A stretch of 13,179 nt of DNA, taken from the NCBI GenBank assembly GCA_964445105.1, contig CAYUJS010000051.1, positions 1 through 13,179 on the forward strand, in the 5' to 3' direction. The notes below the pieces were generated by a model, which saw nothing but the letters and a program-made list of their open reading frames with translations, was not told where the DNA came from and made no database searches. This document shows, piece by piece, positions 7,257 through 13,179 of this stretch. Origin of the DNA: CAWBNS01 sp964445105 (lineage in GTDB: Bacteria > Chlamydiota > Chlamydiia > Chlamydiales > JAJFMA01). A program made the translations under genes and the position numbers. Position 1 is the stretch's first letter. The number at the start of each line of letters is the position of its first letter.

Positions 7257-8156
7257 TTACTTCCAAACTTTGGCGATGAAGGCCATTTCTTGTTTGAGCG
7301 AGAAGCTGATCGTAGGAGAGGTCATCAGCTCCTTGAATTCGCTGCGAAGCGGCTCTGATTTTAGCCCTTCGCAGCAAAGAGCGAGGTAATGGGAGAGCGG
7401 CTCTTTCTTGGCGATCACGGGCTCTTTAAGCTGTTGCAAGCACGCTGCACCGACTTCTTGGTCGAGCGCGAAGCTGGTCAGCGCCATTGCAGCGCGCTCG
7501 TTATCGGCGGTCCAAGGGCGGCTGCAGAGCGCTTTTACCAGAAACGTTTTGGCGGGTTCACCTAAGGCGGTGAGCGCCTGCAGCACGGCGCCTTCGTCTG
7601 CAAAGTCTGTGCGAGGTAACGCTTCAAATAGGGGCCGGACCGCTTTTTCGTGGCCAATTTTCCCTAGGCACAGTGCTGCCAGAGAAGGGGCGTAGCCGTA
7701 GCCAGGAAATAGCGGATCAGAAAATTCGTCTGCGTTCATTAAAGCAATCAGAGGTTCAATCATGATCTCGCCTTTGGCGACGATGGCGGCGATCTCGGCT
7801 TCTGGCTCCTCGTCTTCGGTCAGGATCAAGTCAGCCAGCAGTCTGAGGGAGCCATGCTTAGCTTTTGGCTCGTCGTAGACATCCCGCAGTTTTTGATAGG
7901 CTTCATGAACGCGCTCTTCTTTTTCGATGTCGGCTTCGCTGAGGAGAGCGTAGGTGAGGTCTTCACCGGAGGCGCGCTCTATTTTATACAGCTCTTCGAT
8001 ACGCCCGATGGGTATAGTATCGAGGACGCCTTTTCCTCCACGCGCGTAATATTCGAGCATGCTGGGAAACTGCCCACCGAAGTGCGCATTGCGTTGTGTG
8101 ATGATCTCATGATCGAGCGCATCTGAAAGGGGGAATTCATCAAAGTCGGACATCAT
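7257..8156 (-). CDS. HEAT-repeat protein of unknown function
   Basis: A 299-residue, acidic, soluble protein without signal peptide or membrane segments. The middle contains helical repeats of the HEAT / PBS-lyase type: IEPLIALMNADEF, LAALCLGKIGHEKAVRPLFEALP and AVLQALTALGEPAKTFLVKAL. Such repeats usually form protein-binding solenoids, and no catalytic motif is visible. The start is one of two adjacent ATGs (8156 or 8153) with AGG about 7 bases upstream. It overlaps the 3' end of lipA by 17 bases, so it is probably co-transcribed and translationally coupled with lipA. Whether it works with lipoylation or is only a passenger cannot be decided here. Confidence 0.85.
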   Translation of the reverse strand: MMSDFDEFPLSDALDHEIITQRNAHFGGQFPSMLEYYARGGKGVLDTIPIGRIEELYKIERASGEDLTYALLSEADIEKEERVHEAYQKLRDVYDEPKAKHGSLRLLADLILTEDEEPEAEIAAIVAKGEIMIEPLIALMNADEFSDPLFPGYGYAPSLAALCLGKIGHEKAVRPLFEALPRTDFADEGAVLQALTALGEPAKTFLVKALCSRPWTADNERAAMALTSFALDQEVGAACLQQLKEPVIAKKEPLSHYLALCCEGLKSEPLRSEFKELMTSPTISFSLKQEMAFIAKVWK

Positions 8157-9105
8157 TCATTACCTGGTCTGCGTTATAGCTTGAGCGGACAAAAGGTCCG
8201 CAATACATGTGGGGTACGCCTATGGAACGCCCATAGGCGGCATATTTTTGAAACTGTTCTGGGGTTACAAATTCTTGCACGCGCAGCTTGCGTGGGTTAG
8301 CTTGCAGGTACTGCCCGATGGTGATGATTTGGCATCCGGCAGCATGTAAATCGCAAATGGCCTGTTGTACCTGTTCTGAGGTTTCCCCAAAACCTACCAT
8401 GAGGCCGGATTTGATAAAAAACGGCTTGCCAGAAGCTTTGAGATGGCTAAGCAGTTTTAAAGTGCGATCGTAGGTGGCCTTGTGGCGTATCCTAGAAGTC
8501 AACTCACGCACTGTCTCGATATTGTAGTTAAAGATGTTCGGTGCGGAGGCAGCTACTGTGTCCCAGGCGGCGCAATTACCCGCGAAGTCAGAGGTGAGCA
8601 ACTCGATGGTGGCTGTAGGGGTTTCTTGGCGAATTGCGCCCACAATAGCTGCCATGTGTGCCGCACCGCCATCGGGTAGATCGTCGCGGGCAACCATCGT
8701 CACTACCACATGGCGCAGTTCGAGCTCTTTAGCAGATCGTGCGATACGCGCAGGTTCGTCGGTTTCAACGGGTTTTGGCGCAGCCGAAAACTGAATAGTG
8801 CAGAAGCCACAGCTACGTGTGCACTCTTTGCCTAATGCTAAAAAGGTAGCAGTTTTGCGCGACCAGCACTCTAGCAAGTTTGGACATTTAGCCTCTTCAC
8901 AAACCGTATGGAGGCGCTTTTTGCCCATAGCGCGCTCAGTAGACCAGAGATTTCCACCTTGAGGCAGCTTGCGATGTAGCCACGATGGGAAGCGTCCCAA
9001 GCCGACGGCTTTTTCTGCATGCGCCTTCTCAGGATTAGCTGGCAGCACGTTAAGAAGCCTAGAACGCATTTGCGGACGTGTATCGAAGCGTTCGCTATTG
9101 CTCAT
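8140..9105 (-). CDS. lipA: Lipoyl synthase
   Basis: LipA is a radical SAM enzyme that inserts two sulfur atoms into the octanoyl group bound to lipoyl domains, making the cofactor of 2-oxoacid dehydrogenases and the glycine cleavage system. The 321-residue product has both iron-sulfur motifs. The auxiliary cluster is CEEAKCPNLLEC (Cys69, 74, 80) and the radical SAM cluster is CTRSCGFC (Cys95, 99, 102). The C-terminal RSSY (307-310) is also present, whose first serine ligates the auxiliary cluster in this family. Other hallmarks are VVVTMVARDDLPDGGA, NIFNYNIETV, KSGLMVGFGE and TIGQYLQ. ATG 9105 overlaps the lpdA stop as ATGA. A slightly long N-terminus precedes RFPSWLHRKLP. Confidence 0.97.
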   Translation of the reverse strand: MSNSERFDTRPQMRSRLLNVLPANPEKAHAEKAVGLGRFPSWLHRKLPQGGNLWSTERAMGKKRLHTVCEEAKCPNLLECWSRKTATFLALGKECTRSCGFCTIQFSAAPKPVETDEPARIARSAKELELRHVVVTMVARDDLPDGGAAHMAAIVGAIRQETPTATIELLTSDFAGNCAAWDTVAASAPNIFNYNIETVRELTSRIRHKATYDRTLKLLSHLKASGKPFFIKSGLMVGFGETSEQVQQAICDLHAAGCQIITIGQYLQANPRKLRVQEFVTPEQFQKYAAYGRSIGVPHMYCGPFVRSSYNADQVMNDVRL

Positions 9106-10505
9106 GATAGAACTATTTTCCTTGGCGGTAGGTGAAGCGGGGTTTCACTGGCAACGTAAGCTGCTTCTAACCATGCCTCGGCCACTGTGGGGTGCGCGTG
9201 TACCGTTTCTGTTAGCGATTCAACCGTAAGTTCGTTGGCGATGGCTACGGCCATTTCAGCCACGAGAGTGGAGGCTTCGTAGCCAACTACCTGCGCGCCC
9301 AGGATTTGGCCGGTTTTAAGGTCGGTGATCATCTGCGCAAAGCCTTCCGTTTCTCCTGTGGCCCGGGATTTGCCTAGCACTTCAAAGGGAAAAGCTCCTA
9401 CAGTCGGCTGGTAGCCCGCATCGAGCGCTTTTTCTACTGTCATACCTACGGAAGCAATTTCGGGTTTCGTGTAGATAACTGATGGAATGGCGTTGTAATG
9501 CATTTTAGCGGATTGGCCGGCGGCATTTTTAGCCGCAACGATGCCTTGGTGGGACGCCACATGCGCCAGCCACCAATTTCCGGTGATATCTCCGATGGCA
9601 TAGATATGCGGCACGTTTGTGCGCATTTGGTCGTCGGTGGCAATTTCGCCATCTGGTCTGCTTAGCACGCCGCTGAGCTCGAGGCCGATATTCTCCGTAT
9701 TGCGTTTACGTCCCACGGCCACCAGGGCGATAGCGCCCTTTACCTCTTTGCCGTCTGTTAGCTTAACGTTCACTCCGCTGCTTGTTTTTTCAATTTTTTG
9801 TACCGTTACGTTATTGACTATTTCGATGCCTTGTTTCCGAAACGCTTTAGCCAAAGCATCGCTGACACCGGAGCTTTCTAGCGGGAGTATAGTGAGCATA
9901 GCTTCTAGGATAGTGACCTCTACGTCGAAGGCGCGTAGCATGCAGGCAAATTCACAGCCAATGACGCCTCCACCTACGATGACGATTGATTTGGGGAGCT
10001 GCGTCAGCTTCAGAATACCCGTAGAGCTGAGGATCTTTTCTTCATCAAAAGGAAAAGCGGCGATGCTGCGCGGCTCGGCTCCGGTAGCGATGATGATTTG
10101 GTCGCCATTGAGAATGCAACTGTCTTCGCCGATGACTTTAATCTGACGCGGGGAGACAAACTTTCCGTATCCTCTAATCACCTCCACGCCATTGGCGCGC
10201 AGCAGGCCCGCTAATCCCTGGCGTATATCGGAGACTATTTTATCTTTGCGCGTGCTCATTTTTTGGTAATCGAAGCTCACGCCAGTCACAGTGATCCCGA
10301 AGGTATCGGCGTGTTGCACGTGGCGTAAAGCGTCGGCATGTGAGATAAGTGTTTTGCTGGGAATACAGCCGCGGTTCAAGCAAGTGCCGCCTAACTCAGC
10401 TGCCTCAACCAAAGCGACCGACTTTTTCAGCTGCGCAGCCTTGATGGCCGCGGGATAGCCACCCGGTCCGCCGCCCAACACGATGATGTCGAACTTTTTC
10501 TCCAT
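9102..10505 (-). CDS. lpdA: Dihydrolipoamide dehydrogenase (E3)
   Basis: LpdA is the FAD-dependent E3 component that reoxidises dihydrolipoyl groups of 2-oxoacid dehydrogenase complexes with NAD+. The 467-residue product has the N-terminal FAD-binding GGGPGGYPAA (11-20), the redox disulfide GGTCLNRGCIPSK (Cys42, Cys47), a central NAD-binding GGGVIGCEFA and the FAD-site AIGDITG. The C-terminal interface has the catalytic His-Glu pair (His438, Glu443, in HAHPTVAEAW). ATG 10505 has GGAG about 9 bases upstream. Its stop overlaps the lipA start, so reoxidation and synthesis of the same cofactor are encoded together, as in Chlamydia. E1 and E2 genes are not in the window. Confidence 0.97.
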   Translation of the reverse strand: MEKKFDIIVLGGGPGGYPAAIKAAQLKKSVALVEAAELGGTCLNRGCIPSKTLISHADALRHVQHADTFGITVTGVSFDYQKMSTRKDKIVSDIRQGLAGLLRANGVEVIRGYGKFVSPRQIKVIGEDSCILNGDQIIIATGAEPRSIAAFPFDEEKILSSTGILKLTQLPKSIVIVGGGVIGCEFACMLRAFDVEVTILEAMLTILPLESSGVSDALAKAFRKQGIEIVNNVTVQKIEKTSSGVNVKLTDGKEVKGAIALVAVGRKRNTENIGLELSGVLSRPDGEIATDDQMRTNVPHIYAIGDITGNWWLAHVASHQGIVAAKNAAGQSAKMHYNAIPSVIYTKPEIASVGMTVEKALDAGYQPTVGAFPFEVLGKSRATGETEGFAQMITDLKTGQILGAQVVGYEASTLVAEMAVAIANELTVESLTETVHAHPTVAEAWLEAAYVASETPLHLPPRKIVLS

Positions 10506-10535
10506 AGAACACTCCTACTTCGACGCAAACTTTAC

Positions 10536-10561
10536 CTGCTCTGCGCTTTTTGCGCGAGCAG
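10536..10561. other. Strong hairpin upstream of lpdA
   Basis: CTGCTC (10536-10541) pairs with GAGCAG (10556-10561), and GCGC (10543-10546) pairs with GCGC (10552-10555). The loop is TTTTT and there is a single bulged base at 10542. The stem of ten pairs lies between the stop of the upstream minus-strand gene and the lpdA ribosome binding site. No T-run follows it on either strand, so it is not a classical intrinsic terminator. It could be an RNA-processing, stability or attenuating element. Confidence 0.45.
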
Positions 10562-10589
10562 CTGTGAAAGCCTTAAGCAGCCACCGGCC

Positions 10590-11198
10590 TCATTTTCGGT
10601 CTCCCAAAGGAACGACCGTTAGCCCAAGATTCCCTCTTTCGCGCCATCCTAGGTAAAACCGCGCTTCTTTGGTCGTGGTCCATAGAAGGCGCGTCGAGAT
10701 GAAGGGCTTCCACCCATGCAGTGCTAAGTAGAAAGAGGCGCCGGTCCCGGCAAAAACGGTTTGTGCTTGGGGATAATATCTCATAAATTCGCAGCGCTCA
10801 CGGCTAAGTCTGCACAAAACTAAAGCGTTGTTTTGGCAGTAGGCGCTGCCGACCACGTAGAAGAATAGGTTGTGTAGGGGGTTGCGCCCTGCCCAACAAA
10901 GTGCTTTTCCTAAGCTCGGGCCCGACTCGGGGCGATACCCAGCCGCCTCCCCAAAAATACCGTCGTCATCATTCCCCATGAGCGCCCAGGTTAACCAATG
11001 GCCGGCGTCGTACCAACGGATTTGGCAGCGGTGGCGAGGGATAGCTTGGTATAGCCAATGGCCAGCTGCGGTGCGCTCAAGTGCACAACGCTCTTCTGAA
11101 ACAAAGCAATGCGTGCTATACTTGTAGGGCACGCAGGAGCTGCAGGCTAAGCAGCACAGGGAGTAAGCGAGGAGATAGCGGCTTGCAATTCTGGTCAA
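10590..11198 (-). CDS. Exported or lipoprotein-like protein, function unknown
   Basis: A 202-residue protein, not recognised. The N-terminus is basic and then hydrophobic and cysteine-rich (RYLLAYSLCCLACSSC), which fits a signal peptide. The cysteines resemble but do not exactly match a lipobox. The remainder is rich in aromatic residues, with NDDDGIFG, LCWAGRNPLHNLFFYV and a C-terminal part with LALHGWKPF and FYLGWRERGNLG. That suggests a folded extracytoplasmic domain. The only start that keeps the signal is TTG at 11198, since the frame is closed by TGA a few codons upstream and the next ATG lies about 73 codons inside. It precedes lpdA by 84 bases on the same strand and is divergent from the zinc-ribbon gene. 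Confidence 0.72.
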   Translation of the reverse strand: MTRIASRYLLAYSLCCLACSSCVPYKYSTHCFVSEERCALERTAAGHWLYQAIPRHRCQIRWYDAGHWLTWALMGNDDDGIFGEAAGYRPESGPSLGKALCWAGRNPLHNLFFYVVGSAYCQNNALVLCRLSRERCEFMRYYPQAQTVFAGTGASFYLALHGWKPFISTRLLWTTTKEARFYLGWRERGNLGLTVVPLGDRK

Positions 11199-11250
11199 AT
11201 CGTGTCAAAATGCGGTGCATGAAAAAAAGAAATGTAACAGCCGGATTGTT

Positions 11251-11718
11251 ATGAACGCAATACCCAAAAAAAGACTCTGTTGGAACTGTCACGGCGAAGT
11301 GCCGATGGTCGTGCAGACCTGTCCCTATTGCGGCGTGTACGTCGAACAGACTGCAGCGCAAGACACAACAGAGCACGAGCCTCCCTATAGCCTTTTTGGC
11401 CAAGGCCGCAACGATTCACCGATCCCAGCCTCACCATTTGCTTCCGCCGATGAGCTCGCCACGCAAGCCTCCCACGCACAAGCCCCCAACGTCGCTTCAG
11501 TGGTTCTTCAAGATACCAAGTCAGTTCTGCTTCCTTTAACCTTCTTGCTCGCCGGGTCCGTTTTCTTCTTGTTTGGATTAGTGGTGGCGCTGTTTTCTGA
11601 AGAGGGCACGCTCACCTTGTCCTGGAATGGTGAATACTGGTTTGTCTACCTCTTCGGTGGCATTGCCTGCCTACTCTTGGGCTGGAAATCCTTGCAAGGC
11701 ATCGACGAACAAGCCTAA
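11251..11718 (+). CDS. Zinc-ribbon membrane protein, function unknown
   Basis: A 155-residue protein with a four-cysteine zinc ribbon at the N-terminus (CWNC at 10-13 and CPYC at 24-27). A polar, proline- and alanine-rich linker of about 60 residues follows. Two membrane segments come last (about 91-115, LPLTFLLAGSVFFLFGLVVALF, and about 129-146). The frame is open from GTG 11215, but ATG 11251 puts the start directly before the conserved-looking PKKRLCWNC, so I prefer it. It is divergent from the neighbouring lipoprotein-like gene with about 50 bases between them. A short hypothetical gene also sits beside lpdA in Chlamydia (CT556). Whether this is its homologue is a guess. The ribbon is probably cytoplasmic, with a protein- or nucleic-acid-binding role. 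Confidence 0.75.
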   Translation: MNAIPKKRLCWNCHGEVPMVVQTCPYCGVYVEQTAAQDTTEHEPPYSLFGQGRNDSPIPASPFASADELATQASHAQAPNVASVVLQDTKSVLLPLTFLLAGSVFFLFGLVVALFSEEGTLTLSWNGEYWFVYLFGGIACLLLGWKSLQGIDEQA

Positions 11719-11768
11719 ATTTATATCAGGGTCCAGAGTCTGGCAGCGAGATTTAAAGCAAATTTGGG

Positions 11769-12158
11769 TTATTGAAGTAGTAGCGCCTTCTTGATATTTA
11801 GGGCGTTAGCCAGCTTTTCAGCCACCTTGGGGCCTATTGCTCTAGAGCCGTTCTCCATTTTCGAGATGTTCTCCTGGCTCACGCCGCTGCGTCGGGCCAA
11901 CTCCTTTTGGGAGAGGCCCTCTCGGTAGCGGGCTCCCCTAAGCGCAAGACCACCACGCCCGTACTGAGCGATTCTCTCCGCAGCCAACTCTTCCCAAGGC
12001 ACCGACTCAGTGCTGTACTTTTTTAAAAACGTTTCTAGCTTTTCGGCATGCCGTGCGTGCACGAAGGAAAGCCTACTTTTCTGCCCAGGAATTTCAACAA
12101 TCAATCTGTAAACGGCCTCGTCGTTTTTAGTAGGGCGCGGCCTGATGGGTGTCGACAT
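11769..12158 (-). CDS. XRE-family regulator, antitoxin-like
   Basis: A 129-residue protein with a C-terminal Cro/C1-type helix-turn-helix (about residues 74-125): LRGARYREGLSQKELARRSGVSQENISKMENG is split across helices with the usual GLSQ, ELA, GVSQ and ISKMENG landmarks. The N-terminal 70 residues are a separate small domain, as in antitoxins of toxin-antitoxin pairs where it contacts the toxin. ATG 12158 has GAGG about 7 bases upstream. Its first 32 bases overlap the 3' end of a broken toxin reading frame, so this is probably an orphaned antitoxin that could still autoregulate or act as a general repressor. No intact toxin gene lies on either side. Confidence 0.85.
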   Translation of the reverse strand: MSTPIRPRPTKNDEAVYRLIVEIPGQKSRLSFVHARHAEKLETFLKKYSTESVPWEELAAERIAQYGRGGLALRGARYREGLSQKELARRSGVSQENISKMENGSRAIGPKVAEKLANALNIKKALLLQ

Positions 12159-12264
12159 AATATACCTCGATCATTTTTTCCTTACTGCCTAGCAATCTCT
12201 AGCACGCGACGTATGTCGGGCGCCCCTTACGTAGGTGGCCAAGGAACTTCTCTTTGCCTAATTA
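12127..12264 (-). pseudogene. 3' remnant of a RelE/HigB-like toxin gene
   Basis: The frame running into the XRE gene reads GKEKFLGHLRKGRPTYVAC, an amber TAG at 12201-12199, RLLGSKEKMIEVYYV, then DTHQAAPY and a TAA at 12129-12127. This closely follows the C-terminal end of small toxins described as 'cytotoxic translational repressor of toxin-antitoxin stability system'. In those, as I recall, a CHLKKGxPTYVACW-like core is followed by IEVYYVGTHEKAPY. The TAG stands where the family has Trp (TGG). Upstream, TAA at 12264-12262 closes the frame and the N-terminal half is not recognisable. The stop lies inside the XRE gene, the usual toxin-first arrangement with a short overlap. I infer an inactivated toxin. 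The fragment is short, so confidence is moderate. Confidence 0.68.
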
Positions 12265-12643
12265 CGTAAATAGGGCTAGAGCCTACTGAAAGTCACTGCT
12301 CACGCATTCATTTGCAGGGAGCTACCAGTCTTACCTTAATGACTATTTTGACATATGTCAAATTTGTGTGTAAAACCAAAAAGTGGTAGTCGGTCCTAGC
12401 CCGCACGGATTTTTTTGAGATGGGCCTCTACTTTGAATGACTCACACCGTGCAGACACGAAGCGGGCGCTGGATTATACACTTAGGCCTGCACTAAAACC
12501 CTCGGCGAGTCTTCTAGAAGTCCGCCTTGCCTGGCCCCTTTGCTATCTTGTGATGTTGAGTTCTTATCAGCTCTCAAAAAGATAGCGCCTTAGCGATGAT
12601 GCGAAAGTAGCGCGAATACATGTTTTTATAAAAAATTGATGGG
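12265..12643. other. Gene-poor stretch
   Basis: No convincing gene on either strand. It holds the 16-bp palindrome listed separately, and on the minus strand a protein-like run near 12440-12396 (FKVEAHLKKIRAG) that ends at an amber codon. This could be another eroded gene piece or chance. The missing 5' half of the toxin gene would be expected to lie in its left part but cannot be recognised. Confidence 0.5.
12347..12362. promoter_or_regulatory. Perfect 16-bp palindrome, candidate operator
   Basis: TTTGACATATGTCAAA is a perfect inverted repeat with no spacer. It lies upstream, in the minus-strand sense, of the toxin remnant and XRE gene. XRE antitoxins commonly bind palindromes of this size in their own promoters. 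It contains TTGACA, a possible -35 box, on both strands. About 0.2 perfect 16-bp palindromes would be expected by chance in a random window of this length, so position is the main argument. Confidence 0.35.
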
Positions 12644-12649
12644 TATAAT
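12644..12649 (+). promoter_or_regulatory. -10 box for the downstream membrane protein gene
   Basis: A perfect TATAAT sits 34 bases before the preferred ATG at 12683, in an AT-rich stretch. The matching -35 region (about 12621-12626, TGTTTT) is poor. A transcript starting near 12656 would leave a leader of about 27 bases, which agrees with the ATG start. Confidence 0.5.
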
Positions 12650-12682
12650 GTTTTCTTGTCGAATTCCTATCGGGATGGATAC

Positions 12683-13171
12683 ATGCAAAGTGACGAAAAG
12701 ATTAGAAAAAACTGGCTGAGGTATCTGTTCGCAGTGACCTTTGGAAGGTTTGCTCTAGAAGCTGTTTATTTAGCTTGGTTAGCGGGCGAATATAACTTGG
12801 TAGTGGACGGTCCTTTGGAGCCTGTCTTGGCGCTATTTATTTCGTTCTTTGTTAGCGCTTTTTTCTGTCGGGTACCTTATCACTGCGCTTATCAAAAAGG
12901 CGGGATATGGTGGCTAACCTGTGAGATAGTGGGTGCAGCGTTAGCATGTTTATTTCTGTTATTGTCATTTTTATGGCTATCGTTAGCTTTATTGTTATTG
13001 ATGTGGGGCGGAGAGACAGGCATGGAAGTCTTGCTGTGGCCTTTAGCTCTTGTATATTTGTTCTTAGAGGGCAACTATTGTATATGCAGCTTTCGTTTTC
13101 GAAGGGTGCTTGTGAGACAGCGTAAAGCCTACATTCCTAGGCCATCGGCCCGCCGTTTTGAATTAGCCTAG
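12683..13171 (+). CDS. Small multi-spanning membrane protein, function unknown
   Basis: A 162-residue protein, not recognised. After a short charged N-terminus (MQSDEKIRKNW) there are four or five hydrophobic segments: YLFAVTFGRFALEAVYLAW, LALFISFFVSAFFC, a very long leucine-rich run (LACLFLLLSFLWLSLALLLLMW, split by no charge) and LLWPLALVYLFLEG. It ends in a basic tail (FRFRRVLVRQRKAY, RPSARR), which by the positive-inside rule faces the cytoplasm. The frame is open from TTG 12656, but ATG 12683 fits the predicted transcript start better. It has AT-richer codon use than the lpdA-lipA block. No neighbour suggests a role. Confidence 0.68.
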   Translation: MQSDEKIRKNWLRYLFAVTFGRFALEAVYLAWLAGEYNLVVDGPLEPVLALFISFFVSAFFCRVPYHCAYQKGGIWWLTCEIVGAALACLFLLLSFLWLSLALLLLMWGGETGMEVLLWPLALVYLFLEGNYCICSFRFRRVLVRQRKAYIPRPSARRFELA

Positions 13172-13179
13172 ATCCAGGC

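Noticed and set aside
7153..7377. Minus-strand 74-codon frame overlapping the HEAT gene end
   Set aside because: Its first part is out of frame with the HEAT gene; only its last residues (YNRAEI) belong to the Fic pseudogene start.
11116..11403. Minus-strand frame opposite the zinc-ribbon gene
   Set aside because: It overlaps both neighbouring genes and has no motif; the CxxC ribbon on the other strand is the better explanation.
12396..12440. Protein-like minus-strand run FKVEAHLKKIRAG
   Set aside because: Too short, ends at an amber codon and matches no family I recognise; kept only as a remark in the gene-poor stretch.

Overview
The window comes from a member of the Chlamydiota, most likely an amoeba- or arthropod-associated 'environmental' lineage rather than Chlamydia itself. 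The main evidence is the minus-strand gene order lpdA - lipA - sctJ - (sctK-like) - sctL - sctR - sctS - sctT. This is the order I know from Chlamydia (lpdA, lipA, then the CdsJ/L/R/S/T type III secretion genes). The SctJ protein also resembles chlamydial CdsJ closely over its N-terminus and its central PNS / RLVA region.

Left edge (1-1529, plus strand): a tandem pair of genes for tRNA-dependent cyclodipeptide synthases (CDPS). The second copy is complete and has the nucleophilic serine, the YxxxE pair and the Y-P signature of the 'XYP' subfamily. The first copy keeps only the C-terminal two thirds and has lost the serine region. No tailoring enzyme is seen in the window.

Type III secretion block (1560-6038, minus strand): sctJ, a sctK-like gene, sctL, sctR, sctS and sctT. 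Stop and start codons overlap or lie a few bases apart, so this is one tightly coupled operon. It encodes the inner-membrane ring protein (SctJ), the stator and probable sorting-platform proteins (SctL, SctK-like) and the export-gate subunits (SctR, SctS, SctT).

Middle (6118-10505, minus strand): a wrecked full-length Fic-family gene with several frameshifts and an amber codon inside the catalytic HPFxDGNGR motif. Upstream of it are a HEAT-repeat protein gene, lipA (lipoyl synthase) and lpdA (dihydrolipoamide dehydrogenase), in a compact overlapping run. The Fic remnant and the HEAT gene sit between lipA and sctJ, which are neighbours in Chlamydia.

Right part (10536-13171): a secreted or lipoprotein-like protein of unknown function, a divergent zinc-ribbon membrane protein, a solitary XRE-type antitoxin-like regulator whose partner toxin survives only as a broken 3' fragment, a gene-poor stretch with a perfect 16-bp palindrome, and a small multi-spanning membrane protein behind a good -10 box. 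The window mixes conserved chlamydial core genes with decaying accessory genes (CDPS copy, Fic, toxin).
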